Origin: Mycolicibacter heraklionensis
GTDB lineage: Bacteria; Actinomycetota; Actinomycetes; Mycobacteriales; Mycobacteriaceae
DNA: 64,000 bases
Assembly (NCBI RefSeq): GCF_019645815.1
Contig: NZ_CP080997.1
Span: forward strand, 620,001-684,000
Reading direction: 5' to 3'
Shown: in pieces, positions 34,969-43,641 of the stretch
Layout: each line of letters starts with the position of its first letter
Numbering within the stretch: the first letter of the stretch is position 1
Translations under genes and position numbers: made by a program
Notes under the pieces: model-generated
Database searches by the model: none
Told to the model about the DNA's origin: nothing
What the model saw: only the letters and a program-made list of their open reading frames with translations

Positions 34969-36599
34969 TGGCCGCCACCTCTGCACCGCGAACAGACGCT
35001 AAAGCCCCCAAAATGGCGCGTTTTAGGGGGACTTTGCGTCTGCTCGCCGGCAAGGCCCGCAACACCTGGCGGGCGCTGACCTCGATGGGCACCGCGCTGG
35101 TCCTGCTGGTGCTGCTGGCGCTGGCCGCCATCCCCGGGGCACTGCTGCCGCAACGCAGCCTCAACGCCGCCAAGGTCGAGGAGTACCTGGCGCTGCACCC
35201 GGTGCTGGGCCCGCTATTGGAACGCGTGCAGGCGTTCGACGTCTTTTCCAGCTTCTGGTTCACCGCCATCTACGTGCTGCTGTGCGTGTCGCTGATCGGC
35301 TGCCTGACCCCGCGGACCCTGGAGCACCTGCGCAACCTGCGCGCCACTCCGGTCGCCGCACCGCGCAACCTGTCCCGGCTGCCCAAGCACGCCAGCGCGC
35401 AGCTGACCGGTGACGCCGGCGAGCTCGGCGCCCGGATGGCCGCAGAGTTGCGCGGCTGGCGGCGGATCACCCGCTCCTCGGACAGCGTCGCCGGCGGCAT
35501 TGAGATCTCGGCGGAGAAGGGCTATCTGCGCGAATTCGGCAATCTGATCTTCCATTTCGCGCTACTGGGGCTGCTGGCCGCCGTCGCGCTCGGCCGCATG
35601 TTCGGCTACGAGGGCAACGTGATGGTGATCGCCGACGGCGGACCGGGATTCTGCTCGGCGTCGCCGGCCGCGTTCGACTCGTTCCGCGCCGGCGCCACCG
35701 TCGACGGGACCAAGCTGCACCCGCTGTGCGTGCGGGTCAACGACTTCACCGCCGACTATCTGGTCTCCGGGCTGGCCACCTCCTTCACCGCGCATATCGA
35801 CTACCAGGCCGGCGAAGACTTGCGCACCGACCAGTGGCGGCCCTACCTGCTGGAGGTCAACCATCCGCTGCGGGTCGGCGGCGTGCGGGCCTACCTGCAG
35901 GGCCACGGCTACGCGCCCACCTTCACCGTGACTTTCCCGGACGGTCAGACCCGCACCCAGACGGTGCAGTTCCGCCCGGACAACCCGCTGACCCTGTTGT
36001 CGTCGGGCGCGGTCCGGATCGACCCCCCGGCCGGGGTCTACCCCGACGCCGCCGAGCGCCGCAAACACCAGATCGGCATCCAGGGGTTGTTCGCGCCGAC
36101 CGAACAGCTCGACAACCGGTTGCTGTCGTCGGCGTTCCCCGCGATGAACGACCCGGCGGTGGCGATCGACGTCTACCGCGGCGACACCGGGCTCGACACC
36201 GGCCGGCCGCAGAGCCTGTTCACGCTGGATTCCCGGTTGATCGACCAGGGTCGGCTGACCAAGGTGGCGCGGTCCAACCTGAAGGCCGGTGAACAGATCC
36301 GCCTCGATGACGGCACCAGGGTGCGCTTCGACGGTGCGGTGCCGTTTGTCAACATCCAGGTGTCGCACGACCCCGCCGAGATCTGGGTGCTGGTGTTCGC
36401 GATGACGATGATGGCGGGACTGGTGGTGTCGCTGGTGGTGCGCCGCCGCCGGATCTGGGTCCGGATCACGCCAACGGAGTCGATGGAGCAGGCCGGTACG
36501 GTGAACGTCGAGCTAGGCGGGCTGGCTCGCACCGACAACTCCGGCTGGGGTGACGAGTTCGAGCGTCTCAGCGCGCGGCTGTTCGGCAAGGAGATCTAG
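34968..36599 (+). CDS. resB: Cytochrome c biogenesis protein ResB
   Basis: This 543-aa protein is one half of the System II cytochrome c heme lyase. Membrane segments include LTSMGTALVLLVLLALAAIPGALLPQ (~40-65), SSFWFTAIYVLLCVSLIGCL, NLIFHFALLGLLAAVALGRM, and VLVFAMTMMAGLVVSLVVRRRR near the C-terminus. A large extracytoplasmic domain lies between the last two. ATG 34968 overlaps the ccdA stop. Codons 9-25 are formed by a long hairpin repeat (see 34993-35042), so the extreme N-terminus is repeat-derived. It corresponds to Rv0528. Confidence 0.92.
   Translation: MAATSAPRTDAKAPKMARFRGTLRLLAGKARNTWRALTSMGTALVLLVLLALAAIPGALLPQRSLNAAKVEEYLALHPVLGPLLERVQAFDVFSSFWFTAIYVLLCVSLIGCLTPRTLEHLRNLRATPVAAPRNLSRLPKHASAQLTGDAGELGARMAAELRGWRRITRSSDSVAGGIEISAEKGYLREFGNLIFHFALLGLLAAVALGRMFGYEGNVMVIADGGPGFCSASPAAFDSFRAGATVDGTKLHPLCVRVNDFTADYLVSGLATSFTAHIDYQAGEDLRTDQWRPYLLEVNHPLRVGGVRAYLQGHGYAPTFTVTFPDGQTRTQTVQFRPDNPLTLLSSGAVRIDPPAGVYPDAAERRKHQIGIQGLFAPTEQLDNRLLSSAFPAMNDPAVAIDVYRGDTGLDTGRPQSLFTLDSRLIDQGRLTKVARSNLKAGEQIRLDDGTRVRFDGAVPFVNIQVSHDPAEIWVLVFAMTMMAGLVVSLVVRRRRIWVRITPTESMEQAGTVNVELGGLARTDNSGWGDEFERLSARLFGKEI
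34993..35042 (+). repeat. Long inverted repeat inside the start of resB
   Basis: The left arm from CAGACGCTAAAGCCCCC pairs with the right arm ending GGGGGACTTTGCGTCTG, with about two mismatches and a short loop. The stem is translated as resB residues ~9-25. It resembles the intergenic hairpins in this window in size and shape but differs in sequence. Confidence 0.75.
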
Positions 36600-37577
36600 A
36601 TGAATACCACGCACATCGACGTCGGGCTGGCGCGCTACTCCGACTGGGCGTTCACCTCGGCGATGGTCGTGCTGGTCATCGCAATGCTGCTACTGGCCGT
36701 CGAGCTGGCCTCCAGCCGGGCCCGCACACCCGCCGAGGCCGAGCTGGTTCCCGCCGGCGGTGTGCGCCCCGACAGTGCCACCCCGGGCGTGGTGCTCGCT
36801 GCGCAGCGACGGCCCCTGGGCGAGCGGGTGGGCCGCGCCGGACTGGCCCTGGTCTACCTGGGCATCGCCCTGCTGCTGGCCTGCATCGTGTTCCGCGGTG
36901 CCGCCACGCTGCGCCCGCCGTGGGGCAACATGTATGAGTTCATCAACCTGACCTGCTTCTCCGGGCTGGTGGCGTCCGCGGTCGCGCTGCGCAGGCCGCA
37001 ACACCGCAACCTGTGGGTGTTCGTGCTGCTGCCGGTTCTGATCCTGCTGACGGTCTCCGGGCGCTGGCTCTACGCCACGGCCGCGCCGGTCATGCCCGCA
37101 CTGCAGTCCTACTGGCTGCCGATCCACGTGTCAGTGGTCAGCATCGGCTCCGGGGTGTTCTTGGTGGCCGGGGTGGCCAGCATCCTGTTTCTGATCCGCT
37201 CGTCGCGGCTCAGTGACCCCGACGCCCCGGGGGCGCTGGCCCGGATGGTGCGCCGGCTGCCCGATGCGCAAACCCTGGACCGCATCGCCTACCGGACCAC
37301 GATCTTCGCTTTCCCGGTGTTCGGCTTCGGTGTGATCTTCGGCGCGATCTGGGCCGAGGGCGCCTGGGGCCGCTACTGGGGCTGGGATCCCAAGGAGACG
37401 GTGTCGTTCATCGCCTGGGTCGTCTACGCCGCCTATCTGCATGCCAGGTCGACGGCCGGATGGCGCGACTACAAGGCGGCGTGGATCAACGTCGTGGGCT
37501 TCGCGGCGATGATCTTCAACCTGTTTTTCGTCAATCTGGTGACCGTCGGCCTGCACTCGTATGCCGGAGTCGGCTAA
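36600..37577 (+). CDS. ccsB: Cytochrome c biogenesis protein CcsB (ResC type)
   Basis: This 325-aa multispanning protein is the heme-handling partner of ResB. The tryptophan-rich WWD-type domain reads WAEGAWGRYWGWDPKET near residue 255. Conserved histidines for heme ligation occur near WLPIHVSVVSIG and in TVGLHSYAG. ATG 36600 directly follows the resB stop. The tlpA-ccdA-resB-ccsB run is a complete System II cassette for attaching heme to c-type cytochromes outside the membrane. It corresponds to Rv0529. Confidence 0.93.
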   Translation: MNTTHIDVGLARYSDWAFTSAMVVLVIAMLLLAVELASSRARTPAEAELVPAGGVRPDSATPGVVLAAQRRPLGERVGRAGLALVYLGIALLLACIVFRGAATLRPPWGNMYEFINLTCFSGLVASAVALRRPQHRNLWVFVLLPVLILLTVSGRWLYATAAPVMPALQSYWLPIHVSVVSIGSGVFLVAGVASILFLIRSSRLSDPDAPGALARMVRRLPDAQTLDRIAYRTTIFAFPVFGFGVIFGAIWAEGAWGRYWGWDPKETVSFIAWVVYAAYLHARSTAGWRDYKAAWINVVGFAAMIFNLFFVNLVTVGLHSYAGVG

Positions 37578-37668
37578 TCCAGCTGACAGATTCCTTTATG
37601 ACAGCTGCGCTACCCTGCGGTTACCGACGTCCATTGACGTCCTAACCAGTGCGACAGGGGAGATACAC

Positions 37669-39000
37669 GTGTCCGACCATGCACCCGGTGATGTCACTGC
37701 GGGCCACGACGTGACGGATCATCCGACCACCCAGTTCCGGCCGTTACAGCACGTCAGCGAGGCTGCTGACCGCCCAGCGGACGCATCGGAGTCCGGGGCT
37801 ACCGGGTCGTTCAACCAGCGGCCCGAGGGAGGCGAGACCCGCTCCTTCGGCGGCTTCCGCACCGAGCGCCGGTTCTCCGAGCCGGTCGACCCGTGGCCGC
37901 CGGCGCCCGCGGACACCCCGCCTCAGCAACAGTCCTGGAACCCCAACCCATCGCCCACCTGGGTCCCCCAGCCCATGGAGAACCCCGCTCCGGTCTACTA
38001 CAGCGGCAGCCCCGGCGGTGCCGGACAGGCCCCGTATCGTGCCTCCGAGCCCATCGCCCCGTTCTCGGATCTGTCCACCACCTCGCTGCTGCGGCAGGTC
38101 AAGCCGCCGCCGACGTCGGGTTGGCGCCGCCTGCTCTACGTGCTGTCCGGCCAGCTGATCAACGTCGGGGAGAGCCCGCGAACCACCCGTTTCAACGACT
38201 TGGTGGTGCAGGTGAACCGGCCGCTGCAGGGCTGCCACCGGATCGCGGTGCTGTCGCTGAAGGGCGGTGTCGGCAAGACCACCATCACCGCGACCCTGGG
38301 GGCCACGTTCGCCTCCATTCGCGGCGACCGGGTGGTCGCCGTGGACGCCAACCCCGACCGCGGCACGCTGAACCAGAAGGTGCCGATGGAGACGCCGGCG
38401 ACGGTGCGGCACCTGCTGCGCGACGCCGAAGGAATCCAGCGCTACAGCGATGTTCGCAGCTACACCAACCAGGGCCCCAGCCGCCTGGAGGTGCTCGCCT
38501 CCGACAGCGACCCGGCCGTCTCGGAAGCGTTCAGCGCCGAGGACTACGCCAGCACCCTGCAGGTGCTGGAGCGGTTCTACAGCCTGGTCCTCACCGACTG
38601 CGGCACCGGTCTGATGCACTCGGCCATGTCAGCGGTGCTCGCCAAGGCCGACACCATGATCGTGGTCAGTTCCGGTTCGGTCGACGGCGCCCGCAGTGCC
38701 TCGGCGACGCTGGACTGGCTCGACGCGCACGGGCACGAGGACCTGGTGCGCAACTCGATCGCGGTGATCAACGCGGTGCGGCCACGCTCGGGCAAGGTCG
38801 ACATGCAGAAGGTGGTCGACCACTTCTCCCGGCGCTGCCGCGCGGTGCGGTTGGTGCCGTTCGACCCGCACCTGGAAGAAGGCGCGGAGATCGACCTGAT
38901 GCGGCTGAAGCGGGAGACCCGCGAGGCGCTTGTCGAGCTGGCTGCGGTGGTCGCCGAGGCGTTCCCGGGCGACGACCGGTTCAACCAGCACTTCGTGTAG
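37669..39000 (+). CDS. MinD/ParA-like ATPase with Pro-rich N-terminus (EspI-like)
   Basis: This 443-aa protein has a disordered Pro/Gln-rich N-terminal third (~1-150). A MinD-type domain follows with the deviant Walker A LKGGVGKTTITATLG near residue 205 and VVAVDANPDRGTLN. The overall form resembles EspI and other MinD-like proteins of ESX loci, and the position matches Rv0530. The start is GTG 37669 with GGGGAG 6 bp upstream; an in-frame ATG at 37561 would overlap ccsB. The substrate or partner is unknown. Confidence 0.87.
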   Translation: MSDHAPGDVTAGHDVTDHPTTQFRPLQHVSEAADRPADASESGATGSFNQRPEGGETRSFGGFRTERRFSEPVDPWPPAPADTPPQQQSWNPNPSPTWVPQPMENPAPVYYSGSPGGAGQAPYRASEPIAPFSDLSTTSLLRQVKPPPTSGWRRLLYVLSGQLINVGESPRTTRFNDLVVQVNRPLQGCHRIAVLSLKGGVGKTTITATLGATFASIRGDRVVAVDANPDRGTLNQKVPMETPATVRHLLRDAEGIQRYSDVRSYTNQGPSRLEVLASDSDPAVSEAFSAEDYASTLQVLERFYSLVLTDCGTGLMHSAMSAVLAKADTMIVVSSGSVDGARSASATLDWLDAHGHEDLVRNSIAVINAVRPRSGKVDMQKVVDHFSRRCRAVRLVPFDPHLEEGAEIDLMRLKRETREALVELAAVVAEAFPGDDRFNQHFV

Positions 39001-39030
39001 GTCGGGGCCTGATTCAGGGGTGCGGCAGCC

Positions 39031-39180
39031 CTAGGGCTGGTTGTCGCCGTGGCTGATCCGCCAGAGAAATTCCGGGTCGTCGTCCGGACCGATCACGCGG
39101 GTCTTCGGCCGGGCACGGATGGCGCGCAGGCTGAGGTAGAGCAGCGTTCCCAGGGTCAGGACGAGGAGCAGGTAGAGCAC
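39031..39180 (-). CDS. Small single-span membrane protein (49 aa)
   Basis: This short gene has GTG 39180 with a strong AGGAGG 8 bp upstream. The protein begins with one hydrophobic helix (VLYLLLVLTLGTLLYLSL) followed by a conserved-looking cytoplasmic tail RAIRARPKTRVIGPDDDPEF. It is opposite in strand to its neighbours and fills the gap between the MinD-like gene and the DUF4229 gene, where M. tuberculosis carries a small gene (Rv0530A, from memory). The function is unknown. Confidence 0.75.
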   Translation of the reverse strand: MLYLLLVLTLGTLLYLSLRAIRARPKTRVIGPDDDPEFLWRISHGDNQP

Positions 39181-39256
39181 TCGCGACACCTCCTGGCGCC
39201 GAATATACCGTTAGCGTCGTCCTGGCCGGTCCAGCCCGCCAGTAGGCTTGATCACC

Positions 39257-39553
39257 GTGGCGACAGGTCGGGCCCCGTTGGGCCGTGCGGTAGTCGATGT
39301 GGCGGTGTACACGGCGGCGCGGCTGGCGCTGGTGGTTGTGCTGACGGCGGTGATCTACGGGCTGGGCCGGCTGCTCGGGCTCAGCGATTTTCCGCCGATC
39401 ATCGCTGCGATGCTGGCCCTGATCGTGGCGCTGCCGTTGGGGATGTGGATCTTCACGCCGCTGCGTAAGCGGGCGACCGAGAGCTTGACCGTGGCCGGCG
39501 AGCGACGCCGCCGGGCTCGCGAGGAACTGCAGGCCCGACTGCGCGGGGAGTGA
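39257..39553 (+). CDS. DUF4229-like membrane protein
   Basis: This 98-aa protein has two hydrophobic helices (VAVYTAARLALVVVLTAVIYGL and PPIIAAMLALIVALPLGMWIF). A basic amphipathic C-terminus follows (RKRATESLTVAGERRRRAREEL). The arrangement fits DUF4229 membrane proteins and the Rv0531 position. GTG 39257 or TTG 39248 are possible starts. It is convergent with menA, with a 10-bp gap. The function is unknown. Confidence 0.75.
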   Translation: MATGRAPLGRAVVDVAVYTAARLALVVVLTAVIYGLGRLLGLSDFPPIIAAMLALIVALPLGMWIFTPLRKRATESLTVAGERRRRAREELQARLRGE

Positions 39554-39563
39554 ACCGCCCTCG

Positions 39564-40433
39564 TCAACGGAGAAACAGCGCCGTCGCCTCCGCGATAGCC
39601 CACACCAGCATGGTCAGCCCGGTGTCGCGCAGCACCGGGATCAGTGCCGCGCCGCCGAGCCCGGAGCGCACCGGGGCCGCGGCCCGCAGCGCCAGCGGCG
39701 TCGCGATCAGCCCGGCCGCACACCACGGAGTGGCCCGCATCAGGGCCAGCGTCAGCACCCCGGCCAGCGCCAGCAGCAGCTGAAACAGCACCCGGGTGCG
39801 GGCATCGCCGAGGCGTACCGCCAGGGTCATCTTGCCGGCCGGTTTGTCGGTGGCGATGTCGCGCAGATTGTTGGCCACCAGCACCGCGGACGACAGTGCC
39901 CCGACGCCCACCGCCAGCGCGCCGCCGACCCAGTCCACCCGCAGGGCCTGGGTGTACTGGGTGCCCAGCACCGCGACCAGACCGAAGAACACGAACACCG
40001 CGATCTCGCCGAAGCCGGCGTAGCCGTACGGTCGCGACCCGCCGGTGTACAGCCAGGCGCCGGCGATGCAGGCCGCACCCACAACCAGCAGCCATGGCGC
40101 GCTGACCAGGGCCAGCGCCAGACCGGCCAGCGCTCCGACCGACAGCGCGGCGATCGCTGCCGTGAGCACCGCGCGCGGGCTCGCCAGCCGGGCGCCCACC
40201 AGGCGCACCGGTCCGGTCCGGTCGTCGTCGGTGCCACGGATGCCGTCGGAGTAGTCGTTGGCGTAGTTCACGCCGATGATCAGCGCCACCGCGACGGTCA
40301 GCGCCAGCAACGCCTTCCACCACACCGCGGCGCCCAGCCAGGCTGCAGCGCCGGTTCCGGCGATCACCGGAGCGATCGCGTTGGGCAGGGTGCGGGGACG
40401 CGCCCCCTCTATCCACTGTGCGAAGCTGGCCAC
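39564..40433 (-). CDS. menA: 1,4-Dihydroxy-2-naphthoate polyprenyltransferase
   Basis: This UbiA-superfamily membrane enzyme attaches the polyprenyl chain to 1,4-dihydroxy-2-naphthoate, giving demethylmenaquinone. The first Asp-rich motif is [17 protein letters not shown] (~55-71). The second conserved region is [22 protein letters not shown] (~190-211), with Asp residues for Mg-diphosphate binding. About eight hydrophobic helices occur in 289 aa. It starts at GTG 40433, with 14 bp to the divergent MTAP gene. The fabH gene that I recall beside menA in M. tuberculosis is absent here. Confidence 0.94.
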   Translation of the reverse strand: MASFAQWIEGARPRTLPNAIAPVIAGTGAAAWLGAAVWWKALLALTVAVALIIGVNYANDYSDGIRGTDDDRTGPVRLVGARLASPRAVLTAAIAALSVGALAGLALALVSAPWLLVVGAACIAGAWLYTGGSRPYGYAGFGEIAVFVFFGLVAVLGTQYTQALRVDWVGGALAVGVGALSSAVLVANNLRDIATDKPAGKMTLAVRLGDARTRVLFQLLLALAGVLTLALMRATPWCAAGLIATPLALRAAAPVRSGLGGAALIPVLRDTGLTMLVWAIAEATALFLR

Positions 40434-40447
40434 CGCACGATCCTTGC

Positions 40448-41242
40448 ATGCGGGAGGAGCACGACTTGCTCGGCGTGATCGGCGGTAGCGGTTTCTACTC
40501 GTTCTTCGGTGACGATGCGCGCCGCGTCAGCTGTGACACCCCCTACGGGACGCCCAGCGCGGACATCACCATCGGTGCCGTCGGCGGGCACGAAGTGGCG
40601 TTTCTGCCGCGTCACGGCGCCGCGCACGAGTATTCGGCCCACACGGTGCCCTATCGGGCCAACATGTGGGCGTTGCGGGCGCTGGGGGTGCGTCGGATCC
40701 TCGCGCCCTGTGCGGTCGGCAGCCTGACTCCGGAGCTGCCCCCCGGCTCGGTGGTGGTGCCCGATCAGCTGGTCGACCGCACCCGGGGCCGCGTCGACAC
40801 CTACTTCGATGACGGCGGCGTGCACGTCGAGTTCGCCGACCCGTACTGCCCGACGCTGCGGACCGCGGTGACCGGCCTGCCCGACGTCGTCGACGGCGGG
40901 ACCATGGTGGTGATCCAGGGGCCGCGGTTCTCCACCCGCGCCGAGAGCCAATGGTTCGCCGCGGCGGGATTTCGACTGATCAACATGACCGGATATCCCG
41001 AATCCGTGCTGGCCCGTGAACTGGAAATGTGTTATGCCGCAGTAGCTCTGGTCACCGATCTAGACGCCGGTGCCGACGTGGGCAGTGGTGTGAAGGTCGT
41101 CGACGTGTTCGCGGAGTTCCAGAAGAACATCGAGCCGTTCAAAAGCCTGGTGCACCAAGCGATCGAGCAGATCGATGAAGAGCGGACCTGCACGCACTGC
41201 TTGCCGCACGAAGGCATTCAGTTGCCGTTCGAGCTGCCCTGA
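40448..41242 (+). CDS. S-methyl-5'-thioadenosine phosphorylase (PNP family)
   Basis: This 264-aa nucleoside phosphorylase begins with [15 protein letters not shown] and has [25 protein letters not shown] (phosphate and ribose contacts). It continues with [14 protein letters not shown], the [19 protein letters not shown] base-binding segment, and VTDLDAG. This block pattern is MTAP type. It cleaves methylthioadenosine to adenine and methylthioribose-1-phosphate in methionine salvage. ATG 40448 is preferred; an in-frame codon at 40418 would overlap the menA start. It corresponds to Rv0535. Confidence 0.92.
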   Translation: MREEHDLLGVIGGSGFYSFFGDDARRVSCDTPYGTPSADITIGAVGGHEVAFLPRHGAAHEYSAHTVPYRANMWALRALGVRRILAPCAVGSLTPELPPGSVVVPDQLVDRTRGRVDTYFDDGGVHVEFADPYCPTLRTAVTGLPDVVDGGTMVVIQGPRFSTRAESQWFAAAGFRLINMTGYPESVLARELEMCYAAVALVTDLDAGADVGSGVKVVDVFAEFQKNIEPFKSLVHQAIEQIDEERTCTHCLPHEGIQLPFELP

Positions 41243-41257
41243 CTCAACGGAGTGCGC

Positions 41258-42004
41258 TCAGAGGTGGGCGACCGCGTAGTCGGCGCCCTGCTCCGTCATT
41301 CCGTTGACGCCGTACGACGCGTGCGCGATGGGCGGTCCGCCGGCCGGGGCGCCGTTGCAGATGGTGTCGCCGTCGGCGCAGAGCTCCACGGCCTTGGACG
41401 CATACAGTGGGCCGATCCGCACCGGTGGCGCGCCGTTGGGTGCCAGGAACTCCGCCGAGGGCGTGCCGAACAAGACGACCGCGGCAACGTGGTCGGCCAC
41501 CGACGGCGGCATCGGCTGGGGAAGGTAGGCACGGTACTCGGCGGGGACTTCCTTGGGGATCTCCGACGACGTGGTGTAGCCGGCCAGCGCCGCACCTTGC
41601 GAGAAGCCGCCGAGCACGATGCGGGTGTTGGGGCAGTTCGCGGCGGTGTTCTCGATATGGCTGCCGGCGTCTCGGATGCCGTCGACGACGGTGCGGGCGA
41701 AGTCGACTCCGCCGCCTAAGTCGCTGCTGGCGGCGTAGTTGACCGGATACACCTCGAAGGAGCGCTCACCCACCTTGGCGCGTAGCGCATCGACGAAAGA
41801 TTGACCGATGCCACCGACGCCGGGCGGCTCGGCGGTGCCGCGCGCGAAAACCACCTGCACGTCGGGGCAGGGCTGCGCCGCGACGGACGGGGTGCCGGGA
41901 GCGACCAGCGCGGCACCGCCCATCACCAGGGCCGCACCCAGGTACCGGGTGATGCGCCGTGCCATCGTTGCGACCAGTGCAGTGCTGTACATGGTGACCT
42001 TCAT
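41258..42004 (-). CDS. Secreted cutinase-family esterase
   Basis: This 248-aa protein has an N-terminal signal (ITRYLGAALVMGGAALVAPGTPSVAAQP). The cutinase fold follows: CPDVQVVFARGTAEPPGVGG, the nucleophile elbow LGGFSQGAALAGY (Ser), the CADGDTICNG catalytic Asp between disulfide cysteines, and His in HASYG. Members of this family (CFP21/Culp type) hydrolyse lipid esters outside the cell. It starts at ATG 42004, with 41992 and 41965 as alternatives. It is convergent with the MTAP gene and follows the large membrane-protein gene on the same strand. Confidence 0.9.
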   Translation of the reverse strand: MKVTMYSTALVATMARRITRYLGAALVMGGAALVAPGTPSVAAQPCPDVQVVFARGTAEPPGVGGIGQSFVDALRAKVGERSFEVYPVNYAASSDLGGGVDFARTVVDGIRDAGSHIENTAANCPNTRIVLGGFSQGAALAGYTTSSEIPKEVPAEYRAYLPQPMPPSVADHVAAVVLFGTPSAEFLAPNGAPPVRIGPLYASKAVELCADGDTICNGAPAGGPPIAHASYGVNGMTEQGADYAVAHL

Positions 42005-42051
42005 TCGTATCGTCCACCCGACCGGGCTCACGAGCAGAAACGCAGTTTCGG

Positions 42052-43524
42052 CTACCCGCCGTCGGCGTCCGATAAACGCTCTACGGCGTCTTCGGCTGAA
42101 TCGTCGGTTCCCCGATAGATCTTCGGTCCACCCGCGGGTGCGACGGCCGGGGAGTCGGCTGATCGGAAGATGCGGGGTGTGCCGGGCTCGCCGGGTATGG
42201 GGCGGTCGTCGGTGGGCACCGTCAAGCGTCCGACGACGATCGCCACCACCAGGCCGCACAACGCCAGGCCGCACAGCACTACGTCGAATGTGCTGGTGAT
42301 CTGCTGCGCCAGTCCGTTGCCGTACACCGGGTTCGCCCAGGCGCTGGCACGCTGGGCTTCCGCGAGTCGCGGAGCCAGACCGACACCCACCACGACGCGG
42401 GCGATCGTGAAACCGAACAGGACGGCGCTCACCGACCAGACGGCCGCCGCCGGCAGGGAGCGAGTGCCCAGGTTGAGCCGCAGCCAGATCGCGATCACCG
42501 CGGTCACCACGTCGAAGGAGGCCATCGCCGCGCTGTCATACGGCGAATACGGCAGGTCCAGGCCGACCGCGACGCTGAGATCCACGATGCGCATGAGTGC
42601 CGACCCCAGACTCCAGATCGCGATGAGCAGCAACGTGTTCCGGGTGGCTCCCAGCCACGTCGCCGCCGATGCGCCGCGTGCCGCCGCCACCGCGAACAGC
42701 GCTGCGGCGGCCACCCACACCAGGTAGCCCTCGAAGCCGACCCCCGCGGTGGAGGTGTTCTGCGCGATCCCGTGAAAACCGTCGATGTCGCGGCCCACCG
42801 GCAGCACCCACACCAGGAGTCCGGCGAGCAGAGTGGCCCCACCGAGCAGGACAACGCCGAGCTGGGAAGCCTTGTCGCGCTGCAGAACCCACCTTGAGGC
42901 GACGAGCACCGTGGCCCACGCCACCGCTCCGTACACCAGGGCGGTCGCAATGATCGCGACCTGCTGCCGGCCGAAGCCGGTCGGGGAGTTCGCATCCGGC
43001 AGGGCGTAGCGCACCCGCCAGTACAGGTTGAACAGCACACTCAACGTGGCACCGGCGATCGATGCGTAGCCGAGGATCTGGACCGTGCGTCGCCACAGTC
43101 GTACCGGCCCAGCGAGCACCGGCTGCGCGGCGAGCAGCGCGCCGGCGGCGCCCAGCAAGGCGCCAGGCCCGACGCCGCCGGGCGGTCGCGGGCTTCCGCC
43201 GTAGCGGACGGTCTGGACCACGTCGGCGGCCACCACGCCGAGTAGCAACACCAGATACGGCGCGCTGAGCAACAGCCGCAGCCTTCCCGCGACGGCGGGA
43301 TTGTTGGGCACACGCAAGATCCCCCAGGGACCGACGTAGGTCGCGGCGATCGCTGCCAGCGCGAACACGGTGGCCACGGCCAGCGCGGCGAAGAGGCCGG
43401 GCTTGCTGGCCGGGATGCCGGCGCCGAAGTACAGGCTCCACGGCAGCGCCGGCGCCGCGAGCAGCAGTGCCGCGGCGGTCGCGTCGCGGCCGATATTCCA
43501 GCTCCTGGTCGACTCGGCGATCAC
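42052..43524 (-). CDS. Polytopic integral membrane protein
   Basis: This 490-aa protein has about twelve hydrophobic segments from DATAAALLLAAPALPWSLYF to VVLCGLALCGLVVAIVVGRL. A polar C-terminal tail of ~55 residues follows (DDRPIPGEPGTPRIFRSADS). No transporter or enzyme motif is clear. Position and size match the membrane gene Rv0537c, which is divergent from Rv0538 as here. The frame stays open far upstream, but those residues lie antisense to the next gene, so GTG 43524 is the reasonable start. Confidence 0.78.
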   Translation of the reverse strand: MIAESTRSWNIGRDATAAALLLAAPALPWSLYFGAGIPASKPGLFAALAVATVFALAAIAATYVGPWGILRVPNNPAVAGRLRLLLSAPYLVLLLGVVAADVVQTVRYGGSPRPPGGVGPGALLGAAGALLAAQPVLAGPVRLWRRTVQILGYASIAGATLSVLFNLYWRVRYALPDANSPTGFGRQQVAIIATALVYGAVAWATVLVASRWVLQRDKASQLGVVLLGGATLLAGLLVWVLPVGRDIDGFHGIAQNTSTAGVGFEGYLVWVAAAALFAVAAARGASAATWLGATRNTLLLIAIWSLGSALMRIVDLSVAVGLDLPYSPYDSAAMASFDVVTAVIAIWLRLNLGTRSLPAAAVWSVSAVLFGFTIARVVVGVGLAPRLAEAQRASAWANPVYGNGLAQQITSTFDVVLCGLALCGLVVAIVVGRLTVPTDDRPIPGEPGTPRIFRSADSPAVAPAGGPKIYRGTDDSAEDAVERLSDADGG

Positions 43525-43641
43525 CTGCTCACCATAACCGCGGGCGGGGCATACGCCATTGAACTGCGAAGATCGGTCCGCTCGCTGGTCGATCCGCGCG
43601 GCTAAACTGGCTAATCGAGTGGCCGCGGAAGGAGACGCGCA

